In this document: piece by piece, positions 1 through 5,011 of the stretch | Layout: each line of letters begins with the position of its first letter | Position numbering within the stretch: the first letter of the stretch is position 1 | Source of the DNA: Verrucomicrobiia bacterium | GTDB taxonomy: Bacteria; Verrucomicrobiota; Verrucomicrobiia; CAIQCK01 | Length of the DNA stretch: 5,011 nucleotides | Direction: 5' to 3' | Assembly: GCA_026417675.1 (NCBI GenBank) | Contig: JAOACV010000031.1 | Coordinates: 1 to 5,011 of the forward strand | Notes under the pieces: model-generated | What the model saw: only the letters and a program-made list of their open reading frames with translations | What the model was told of the DNA's origin: nothing | Databases searched by the model: none | Translations under genes and position numbers: made by a program

Positions 1-601
1 CCGGCGGGCCGACCAGGAGGACGCCCTTGGGAATCTTGCCCCCGAGCCGCTGGAACTTCTTGGGGCTTTTCAAGAATTCGATGATCTCCTGCAATTCCTC
101 CTTGGCCTCGTCGCAGCCGGCGACGTCGGCGAACGTTGTCTTGGTGTCGCGCTCGGCGAAGATTTTCGCGCGCGATTTGCCGAAGCTCATCACCATCGAG
201 CCGGTGCGGTCCATCTGGCGGAAGATGAAAAACCACAACAGCCCCAGCAACACCAGCAACGGCAGCCAGAACATGAAAAACTGTCCCAGCCCGCTCTCGG
301 TGGTGGCTTTGTAGTTGACCCCGTGCTTGTCGAGGTCCTTGACGAGGTCGGGATCGTTCACCGCCACCGTGATCCGCTCCACGTCCTCCATCTTGGTTTT
401 CCGGTCGTCGGCCCACAGCCGGAAGTGAATCTTTTCCTTGCTTAGCACGCACTTGGCGACCTTGCCGCCGGTGAGGGCTGTTTTGAACTCGCTGTAGGAC
501 ATCTCGCGCGAGTTGAGATTCACGAGGTAGGATTGGATCAGGAACAACCCGACCGCGAAGATCAGGATATAGAGCAACGTCAGGTTCGGCTTGCTTCTCA
601 T
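1..601 (-). CDS. ftsH: ATP-dependent zinc metalloprotease FtsH, N-terminal part (cut by window edge)
   Basis: FtsH is a membrane-anchored AAA+ protease that unfolds and degrades membrane and short-lived cytosolic proteins as a hexamer. The window holds the first 200 residues, read from the ATG at 601 down to the edge. Visible in order: a short basic N-terminus, a first membrane segment at about residues 7-23, an extracytoplasmic domain at about 28-105, a second membrane segment at about 109-127, then the FtsH linker and start of the AAA module. That start includes TTFADVAGCDEAKEEL (155-170), the EFLKSPKKFQRLGGKIPKG stretch (175-193) and VLLVGPP (194-200). The window ends just before the Walker A Gly-Lys-Thr, so the ATPase core, the HExxH protease site and the C-terminus lie outside. 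A weak GGTGA sits about 9 bases before the start. The gene diverges from tsaD. The identification is firm; whether the full gene is intact cannot be seen. Confidence 0.96.
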   Translation of the reverse strand, partial: MRSKPNLTLLYILIFAVGLFLIQSYLVNLNSREMSYSEFKTALTGGKVAKCVLSKEKIHFRLWADDRKTKMEDVERITVAVNDPDLVKDLDKHGVNYKATTESGLGQFFMFWLPLLVLLGLLWFFIFRQMDRTGSMVMSFGKSRAKIFAERDTKTTFADVAGCDEAKEELQEIIEFLKSPKKFQRLGGKIPKGVLLVGPP

Positions 602-663
602 GGGCACGTCACCGTAAGAACGTAGCGTTTTTTGGCGCTGTTGGCGAGATTCTTTCCACGACC
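602..663. promoter_or_regulatory. Divergent intergenic region between ftsH and tsaD
   Basis: Only 62 bases separate the two divergent start codons, so any promoters for both genes must lie here or extend into the coding regions. The stretch has a T-run (about 628-633) in otherwise GC-rich DNA. I see no convincing -35/-10 pair on either strand and no clear palindromic operator. The promoter role is inferred from gene geometry, not from a recognised motif. Confidence 0.4.
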
Positions 664-1680
664 ATGCTGGTGCTCGGCATAGAAACCTCCTGCGACGAAA
701 CGTCCGCCGCCGTCGTGCGCGACGGGCGGCAGATTCTCTCCAACGTCGTTTCCTCGCAGATCGCCCTCCACCAGCCTTACGGCGGTGTCGTGCCCGAACT
801 GGCCTCGCGTCATCATCTCGAACTGATAGACAGCGTGGCGCGCGAGGCGCTCAACGACTCCGGTGTGACGTTAGACCACATTGAAGGCATCGTAGCCACC
901 TACGGCCCTGGTCTGGCCAGTTCATTGCTGATCGGTTTGACCTTTGGCAAGTCGGTCGCCCTCGCGCGCGGCCTGCCCTTCGTCGGCATCAACCATCTGG
1001 AGGCCCACCTCGTTTCTCCGTGGCTTTCGGCCCAGCGCGACTTTGCGCCCAACGTCTCCCTCATTGTCTCCGGCGGCCACACCATCCTCGTCCACGCCCG
1101 CGCCATCGGCGACCATACCGTTCTCGGCCAGACTCTGGACGACGCCGCCGGCGAGGCATTTGACAAGGTCGCCAAACTCCTCGGCCTCGGCTACCCCGGC
1201 GGCCCGGAGGTCGAGAAACACGCCCTCGACGGCAACCGCAACGCCATCCCCCTGCCCCGCGGCAAACTCAACGACCCGGACTACGACTTCAGTTTCAGCG
1301 GTCTGAAGACGGCCGTGCTCTATTGGCTGCGCCGCCGTCAAACATGCACCGCCAGCCATCTGCCATCACCCGTCCTTCGCGACGTCTGCGCCAGCTTCCA
1401 ACAAGCCGTCGTGGACGTGCTTGTCGGCAAAACCATCGCCGCCGCGCGCGCCTGCCGCGTTCGTGCTGTGACCGTCTCCGGAGGCGTCGCGTGCAACGGG
1501 GCATTGCGCGACCAACTCGCCGCCGCCTGCGCTCACGACCGGCTCGAACTGTTCGTTGCGGACCGCAAACTCTGCACCGACAACGCCGCCATGATTGCCG
1601 GTCTCGGCTGGCACAAACTCCGCGCCGGTCTTCGCAGCCCCATGGACCTGGATGCGCGGCCAAATTTGAAATTAGAGTGA
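664..1680 (+). CDS. tsaD: tRNA N6-adenosine threonylcarbamoyltransferase TsaD (Gcp/YgjD/Kae1 family)
   Basis: TsaD transfers the threonylcarbamoyl group from threonylcarbamoyl-AMP to A37 of ANN-decoding tRNAs (t6A), acting in the cytoplasm with TsaB and TsaE; none of those partners is in this window. The 338-residue length is normal for the family. Visible signatures are the N-terminal ASKHA nucleotide-binding start LGIETSCDETSAAVV (4-18), GGVVPELASRHH (40-51), and the metal-binding NHLEAH with H111 and H115. Further along are VSGGHT (135-140), FSFSGLKT (209-216), VSGGVACNG (271-279) and CTDNAAMIA (304-312), where D306 is the expected third metal ligand. The ATG at 664 gives the canonical N-terminus, so the start is secure although no good Shine-Dalgarno precedes it. 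Nothing is truncated or missing. It is divergent from ftsH and is followed by a 105-base gap, so co-transcription with the next gene is possible but not shown. Confidence 0.98.
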   Translation: MLVLGIETSCDETSAAVVRDGRQILSNVVSSQIALHQPYGGVVPELASRHHLELIDSVAREALNDSGVTLDHIEGIVATYGPGLASSLLIGLTFGKSVALARGLPFVGINHLEAHLVSPWLSAQRDFAPNVSLIVSGGHTILVHARAIGDHTVLGQTLDDAAGEAFDKVAKLLGLGYPGGPEVEKHALDGNRNAIPLPRGKLNDPDYDFSFSGLKTAVLYWLRRRQTCTASHLPSPVLRDVCASFQQAVVDVLVGKTIAAARACRVRAVTVSGGVACNGALRDQLAAACAHDRLELFVADRKLCTDNAAMIAGLGWHKLRAGLRSPMDLDARPNLKLE

Positions 1681-1785
1681 TGCAGCCTGCGGGTATTGGG
1701 AACAGCAACGGCCCATCACTGCACCCTCGCGCTCCGCGATTTCGCGTTGCGCCATGTTGGTGCCGTGGCTATCGTCTGACTCGAC
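1681..1785. promoter_or_regulatory. Leader/intergenic region upstream of the diadenylate cyclase fusion gene
   Basis: This 105-base non-coding gap lies between tsaD and the cyclase gene. It contains the imperfect hairpin listed separately, but no run of T residues after it that would make a standard intrinsic terminator for tsaD. I see no clear -35/-10 promoter and no Shine-Dalgarno near the ATG at 1786. An in-frame TGA at 1777-1779 rules out a longer N-terminus for the downstream protein. The region could carry a promoter or a leader structure; this is inferred from position only. Confidence 0.3.
1729..1752. repeat. Imperfect inverted repeat (hairpin) before the cyclase gene
   Basis: The arms GCGCTCCGCGA (1729-1739) and TCGCGTTGCGC (1742-1752) are inverted copies matching at 9 of 11 positions around a two-base centre. 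The inner 12 bases, CGCGATTTCGCG, form a perfect palindrome apart from that centre. The element could be an operator-like site or a leader stem-loop. Because the DNA is GC-rich, chance is a real alternative. No T-tract follows, so a factor-independent terminator is unlikely. Confidence 0.4.
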
Positions 1786-3153
1786 ATGCGCCTCGACAAA
1801 CTGCTGACTCGCAACCGTGTGATTGACCTCAAGAGCCGCGACCAGAAAGGCGTGCTCGCGGAGATGGCTGAGGTGGTTTGCCAGGCCGATCCGAAGGTGA
1901 AACAGGACCAGTTGTTGAAGGCGCTGCTGGCCCGTGAGAACACGCTGACAACCGCGATGGGTCACGGCGTGGCGATTCCCCATGCGCGCATGCCGATGAA
2001 ACGCCGGTTGATCCTTGTCGTGGGCCGCAGCGCGCCGGGCGTGGTTTATGATCAATTCCAGGACAAGCCGGTCCACTTGTTCCTGATGCTCGTGGCGCAT
2101 CCGGAGGAGAAGGCCCGCCTGCGGGTGCTCAACGCCATCGCCGAGTTCGCCAAGGACGCTGACACCGTCAAGCGCATCTTGCACGCCGAGTCGCCCGAGG
2201 AGGCATTTCGCATCATCACGCGCACATGGGGGCCGAGCACGGCGCGCGTGCCGACCACGCACGGCGCGTTGAATCGCTCGCTGATAAGCCACGCGATTGC
2301 CCTGGGCCGCCAGCATTACGTGTCCAGCGTGTTGTTGTTCGCTGACGCGCTGCCCAACCTCGACCAAGCCGCGCGGCTCTGCGCCGACTACGATGTGCTG
2401 GTGGTCACGCGCAACAAGCCGGAGCAATACCGCAACGACCGCCGGATCAAGGATGTCATCCAGATTTCCAGCGGTAGCGGCGACCGCGTGGGCCAGCTCA
2501 AACTCGCCATGCTGCTGGCGCTTACGCGCGGCCTGATCCGGCGCGACGAGCGCATCATCTGCATCGCCGGTCTGCCCGGCAGCGGCCTGCTTGACACTCT
2601 TGTGCTGGTGGACGCCGCGCGCGAATATCAGATGTTGTTCTCGCCGGAAGAAGTCCCCCTGCCCGAAGACCTGCGGCCCGAGGTGTTGGAGCGCGTCATT
2701 GGCATCGCGGGCAGTCTGGCCGCGGAGGGGCGCGAGGGCAAGCCGGTTGGCACCATCTTCGTGGTCGGCGACACCGCCAACGTGCTGAAACTTTGCCGGC
2801 CGATGGTCATCAACCCGTTCCACGGCTATCGCGAGGACGACCGCAACATCCTCGATCCGTTCATGGAGGAAACGGTCAAGGAGTTCAGCTCCATTGACGG
2901 CGCGTTCATCGTGCGCGGAGACGGCGTCATCATGACCGCCGGCAGTTACCTGCTGCCGAACGTTCCCGGTCAGGAACTGCCCAGCGGCTACGGCGCGCGC
3001 CACGAAGCGGCGGCGGGCATCACCGCGTCCACCGATGCCATCGCCATCGTCATCAGCGAGTCCACCCGGCAGGTCAGCGTGTTCCGCAAAGGCGCGATGA
3101 TCACCGCGCTGGAAAACAAGGGCCAGACCTCGCCGAACACCGCCCCGCGATGA
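1786..3153 (+). CDS. PTS EIIA type-2 domain fused to DacZ-like diadenylate cyclase (c-di-AMP synthase)
   Basis: Predicted cytosolic three-part regulatory enzyme of 455 residues making cyclic di-AMP from two ATP. Residues about 1-146 are a PTS EIIA type-2 domain like PtsN/fructose IIA; GHGVAIPHAR (59-68) places the phospho-acceptor at H66. Residues about 160-285 resemble the pyruvate kinase C-terminal alpha/beta domain, with ALNRSLISHAIALGR (161-175), DVLVVTRNKPE (203-213) and DERIICIAGLPGSG (254-267). Residues about 320-445 are a DisA_N/DAC domain: GTIFVVGDT (322-330), NPFHGY (343-348), RNILDP (353-358), the DGA motif at 371-373, GARHEAA (403-409) in place of the bacterial RHR motif, and VISESTRQVSVFRKG. 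No membrane segment or DisA DNA-binding C-terminus is present. The start at 1786 is fixed by an in-frame TGA nine bases upstream and by the complete IIA domain. The stop overlaps the next gene's ATG, suggesting translational coupling. The domain calls for IIA and DAC are strong; the middle domain is moderate; regulation of the cyclase by phosphorylation is inference. Confidence 0.9.
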   Translation: MRLDKLLTRNRVIDLKSRDQKGVLAEMAEVVCQADPKVKQDQLLKALLARENTLTTAMGHGVAIPHARMPMKRRLILVVGRSAPGVVYDQFQDKPVHLFLMLVAHPEEKARLRVLNAIAEFAKDADTVKRILHAESPEEAFRIITRTWGPSTARVPTTHGALNRSLISHAIALGRQHYVSSVLLFADALPNLDQAARLCADYDVLVVTRNKPEQYRNDRRIKDVIQISSGSGDRVGQLKLAMLLALTRGLIRRDERIICIAGLPGSGLLDTLVLVDAAREYQMLFSPEEVPLPEDLRPEVLERVIGIAGSLAAEGREGKPVGTIFVVGDTANVLKLCRPMVINPFHGYREDDRNILDPFMEETVKEFSSIDGAFIVRGDGVIMTAGSYLLPNVPGQELPSGYGARHEAAAGITASTDAIAIVISESTRQVSVFRKGAMITALENKGQTSPNTAPR

Positions 3154-4316
3154 GCGACACGCTTCTGATCGTCGCCGACAGCGAACGCAACGCCGACATG
3201 CTTTATGCAACGCGCATGTTCGCGCCCGACGCGTTTATCTGGTTCCGCCATCGTGGCCGCAGCGCGGTCGTGATGAACGACCTGGAGATTGACCGCGCGC
3301 GGAAAGAGGCGCGCGTGGACGAGGTTATTTCCCAGACGGCGATCAGCCGACCGCTGGAAAAACGCCTGGGCCGGCAAGCCAAGCTCGGCGAAGTCATTGC
3401 CGCCATCTTCAAACAACGCGGCATCCGCGCGGCCCGCGTGCCCTCCTCGTTCCCGCTCGCCCTGGCTGAACAACTGCGCCGGCGCGGCATCCGCGTGCGC
3501 ACCGACGACAGGCCGTTTTTTCCCCAGCGCGAGATCAAGCGACCCGACGAGGTGCGTGCCATCGAGCGCGCGCTGCGGATCACCGAGGCCGGGTTGGCCG
3601 CGGGCATCGCCACCATTCGCGCCGCGCGCATTGCACGCGACGGGCGTCTCACGCTAACGGGCGCCACGCTCACCAGCGAGCGCGTGCGGGCGGAGATTGA
3701 CATCGCCATGACGCGCCTCGGCGGCATCGGCGCGCACACCATCGTCGCCGGCGGCGCGCAGGCTTGCGACCCGCACGAGCGCGGCCACGGCCCTTTGCGC
3801 GCCCACCAAGCCATCATCCTCGATGTCTTCCCCCGCGATGAACGCACCGGCTACTACGGCGACATGACGCGCACGGTGGTGCGGGGCCGCGTCTGCGACG
3901 CGCTCCGGCACCAGTTCGAGGCCGTGCGCGAGGCCCAGCGGGTTGCCATCCGAGCGATTCGCCCCGGCGTCAATGGACGCACGGTCCACCGCGCAGTGCA
4001 GCGGCTCTTTGAGGAACGCGGCTACAAAACGGCTGACACAACGCATACATCCCCGCCCGTGTCATCAGCGCGCGCTGCCGCGGGTCATATGCAAGGTTTC
4101 TTTCACGGGACGGGCCACGGACTCGGATTGGCAGTCCACGAGCCGCCGCGAATCGGCGTCGTCCCCGCCCGACTGAAGGCGGGCCACGTCGTCACCGTTG
4201 AGCCGGGCCTCTACTACCACGGCGTCGGCGGCGTGCGCATCGAGGATGTCGTCTTGATCACAGCGGACGGCTGCCGCGTTTTGTCCAGGTTTCCGGTTGA
4301 ACTTGAAATCAGGTAG
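3150..4316 (+). CDS. M24 family metallopeptidase, Xaa-Pro aminopeptidase/dipeptidase-like
   Basis: Predicted cytosolic dinuclear-metal peptidase of the pita-bread fold, probably removing or splitting N-terminal residues before proline. The 388 residues divide into a creatinase-N-like domain (about 1-125) and an M24 catalytic domain starting near the KRPDEVRAIERA helix (about 130). All five metal ligands are visible: D225 (IILDVFPR), D238 (YYGDMTRTVV), H323 (HGTGHGLG), E351 (VTVEPGLYY) and E365 (VRIEDVV). H319 and H330 match the additional active-site histidines of E. coli aminopeptidase P. There is no signal peptide or membrane segment. Its ATG at 3150 overlaps the upstream cyclase stop (ATGA), so it is most likely translated from the same mRNA by coupling, which also explains the absence of a Shine-Dalgarno. 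PepP- versus PepQ-type specificity cannot be decided from sequence alone, so no gene symbol is given. Creatinase or another M24 activity is possible. Confidence 0.93.
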   Translation: MSDTLLIVADSERNADMLYATRMFAPDAFIWFRHRGRSAVVMNDLEIDRARKEARVDEVISQTAISRPLEKRLGRQAKLGEVIAAIFKQRGIRAARVPSSFPLALAEQLRRRGIRVRTDDRPFFPQREIKRPDEVRAIERALRITEAGLAAGIATIRAARIARDGRLTLTGATLTSERVRAEIDIAMTRLGGIGAHTIVAGGAQACDPHERGHGPLRAHQAIILDVFPRDERTGYYGDMTRTVVRGRVCDALRHQFEAVREAQRVAIRAIRPGVNGRTVHRAVQRLFEERGYKTADTTHTSPPVSSARAAAGHMQGFFHGTGHGLGLAVHEPPRIGVVPARLKAGHVVTVEPGLYYHGVGGVRIEDVVLITADGCRVLSRFPVELEIR

Positions 4317-4317
4317 T

Positions 4318-4335
4318 CGCCGATTATTTTCGGCG
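4318..4335. repeat. Perfect 6-bp stem-loop between the M24 peptidase and membrane peptidase genes
   Basis: CGCCGA (4318-4323) and TCGGCG (4330-4335) are perfect inverted copies around a six-base AT-rich loop TTATTT, starting two bases after the peptidase stop codon. There is no following T-run, so it is not a typical intrinsic terminator. It could stabilise the 3' end of the upstream message or weakly modulate read-through into the next gene. Only the base pairing is seen; any role is inferred. Confidence 0.4.
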
Positions 4336-4343
4336 GCAGCAAT

Positions 4344-4350
4344 CGAAAGG
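4344..4350 (+). promoter_or_regulatory. Shine-Dalgarno-like site for the YugP-type peptidase
   Basis: The purine-rich sequence CGAAAGG ends ten bases before the ATG at 4361. It is the best ribosome-binding candidate among the plus-strand genes here and supports that start, which also gives the expected short N-terminal membrane segment of the family. Confidence 0.45.
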
Positions 4351-4360
4351 CAACAAAACC

Positions 4361-5011
4361 ATGTTCTTCAGTCCGTTTGACATTTTCATGATCCCGGCCC
4401 TGATCGTCACGATCTGGAGTCAGTGGAAACTCCGATCGACCTATGCCCGTTACGCCGAGGTCGAATCCACCGCCCATCTCAGCGGCGCGGAGGTCGCGCG
4501 GGAAATCCTTGACCAGGAAGGCCTGCAAGACGTGCCGGTCCGCGAGGTCGAGGGCGAGCTGAGCGACCACTACGATCCGCGCACGCGCATCGTTCATTTG
4601 TCGTCGGCGATTTACCACGGCACGTCGCTGGCCGCGCTGGGCGTCGCCGCGCACGAGTGCGGCCACGCGATCCAGCACAAGGTCGCCTACGCGCCGCTGC
4701 ACCTGCGCATGGCGATCATCCCGCTCACCCACTTCGCCTCCGGCGCGGCGCCGTTGCTGGTGCTGGGCGGCTTCCTGGTGCCGGCGGCCTTCAAGACGCT
4801 GCTGGACCTGGCCATCCTCCTGTTCTCTGTTGCCGTGTTCTTCCAACTCGTGACGCTGCCGGTGGAATACAACGCGAGCCAGCGGGCCAAGGAGCGCCTC
4901 GCCGGCATGGGCGTGGTGACGGCAAGCGAGGCTGTCGGTGTGCGGAAGGTTTTGAACGCCGCGGCGCTGACTTACGTGGCGGCGCTGGTTGTGGCGGTGC
5001 TTCAACTCCTG
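4361..5011 (+). CDS. YugP-like membrane zinc metallopeptidase (Zn_peptidase_2 family), cut by window edge
   Basis: Predicted integral-membrane zinc protease of the family of Bacillus YugP; its substrate is not known to me. The window shows 217 residues with no stop before the right edge. The family is usually about 225-230 residues, so it is probably almost complete. In order: an N-terminal membrane segment (about 3-20), a soluble part with LSGAEVAREIL (40-50) and SDHYDPRTRIVHLS (68-81), then the zinc site AAHECGHAIQH, where HECGH at 98-102 fits HExxH. Hydrophobic segments follow at about 118-141 and 147-166, then LPVEYNAS (166-173), whose E169 is the likely third zinc ligand, and a last hydrophobic stretch at about 198-217. 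The start at 4361 has a fair Shine-Dalgarno and follows the M24 gene by 44 bases on the same strand, so it may belong to the same operon. Confidence 0.93.
   Translation, partial: MFFSPFDIFMIPALIVTIWSQWKLRSTYARYAEVESTAHLSGAEVAREILDQEGLQDVPVREVEGELSDHYDPRTRIVHLSSAIYHGTSLAALGVAAHECGHAIQHKVAYAPLHLRMAIIPLTHFASGAAPLLVLGGFLVPAAFKTLLDLAILLFSVAVFFQLVTLPVEYNASQRAKERLAGMGVVTASEAVGVRKVLNAAALTYVAALVVAVLQLL

Noticed and set aside
27..314. A 95-codon plus-strand open frame inside ftsH
   Set aside because: It lies antisense to the well-conserved FtsH coding sequence and has no recognisable content.
602..663. Specific sigma-70 promoter boxes for ftsH or tsaD
   Set aside because: TTGGCG-like and TACGTT-like hexamers exist but never as a properly spaced pair, so no boxes are called.
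1729..1752. Reading the hairpin as an intrinsic terminator for tsaD
   Set aside because: No T-tract follows the stem on the plus strand, and two mismatches interrupt it.
1754..1807. A 17-codon ATG-started frame overlapping the cyclase start, considered as a leader peptide
   Set aside because: It has no ribosome-binding site, no run of regulatory codons and no accompanying attenuator structure, so chance is the simplest explanation.
1672..3210. A 512-codon open frame on the minus strand, opposite the cyclase gene
   Set aside because: It is antisense to a gene with clear domain motifs. Its translation is rich in Arg, His, Asp and Gln with no recognisable domain, the usual result of GC-rich codon use on the coding strand.
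4214..5005. A 263-codon open frame on the minus strand opposite the 3' end of the M24 gene and the YugP-like gene
   Set aside because: The plus strand carries HECGH and the YugP signatures, and the antisense product is low-complexity Arg/His/Gln-rich sequence with no family resemblance.

Overview
The window is a GC-rich, densely coded bacterial segment with one gene on the minus strand (ftsH, cut by the left edge) and four on the plus strand: tsaD, a multidomain diadenylate cyclase, an M24 metallopeptidase, and a YugP-type membrane zinc peptidase cut by the right edge. There are no RNA genes, mobile elements, CRISPR arrays or signs of recent transfer. FtsH, TsaD and the membrane peptidase make it bacterial. 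The gene content would fit a Verrucomicrobiota or other PVC-group genome, but that placement is an impression from the protein sequences and not a demonstrated assignment.

Layout: positions 1-601 (minus) encode the N-terminal 200 residues of FtsH, ending just before the Walker A lysine. A 62-base divergent gap separates it from tsaD (664-1680, plus), the tRNA t6A-modification enzyme. After a 105-base gap with an imperfect hairpin comes the most interesting gene (1786-3153). Its 455-residue product joins an N-terminal PTS EIIA type-2 (PtsN-like) domain with a conserved phospho-histidine to a middle region resembling the pyruvate kinase C-terminal (alpha/beta) domain and a C-terminal DisA_N diadenylate cyclase domain. 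The last two parts look like the archaeal DacZ type of c-di-AMP synthase. Its stop codon overlaps the start of the next gene (ATGA at 3150-3153), a complete M24 (Xaa-Pro aminopeptidase-like) metalloenzyme with all five metal ligands. After 44 bases with a small hairpin follows a YugP-like HExxH membrane zinc metallopeptidase (4361 to the edge).

How they may work together: the IIA-DAC fusion suggests that the phosphorylation state of a phosphotransferase relay (nitrogen or carbon status) is coupled to c-di-AMP output. In other bacteria both PtsN (IIA-Ntr) and c-di-AMP control potassium uptake, so a single protein integrating the two is an attractive hypothesis. The tight coupling to the peptidase suggests co-transcription, but no functional link to it can be read from the sequence.
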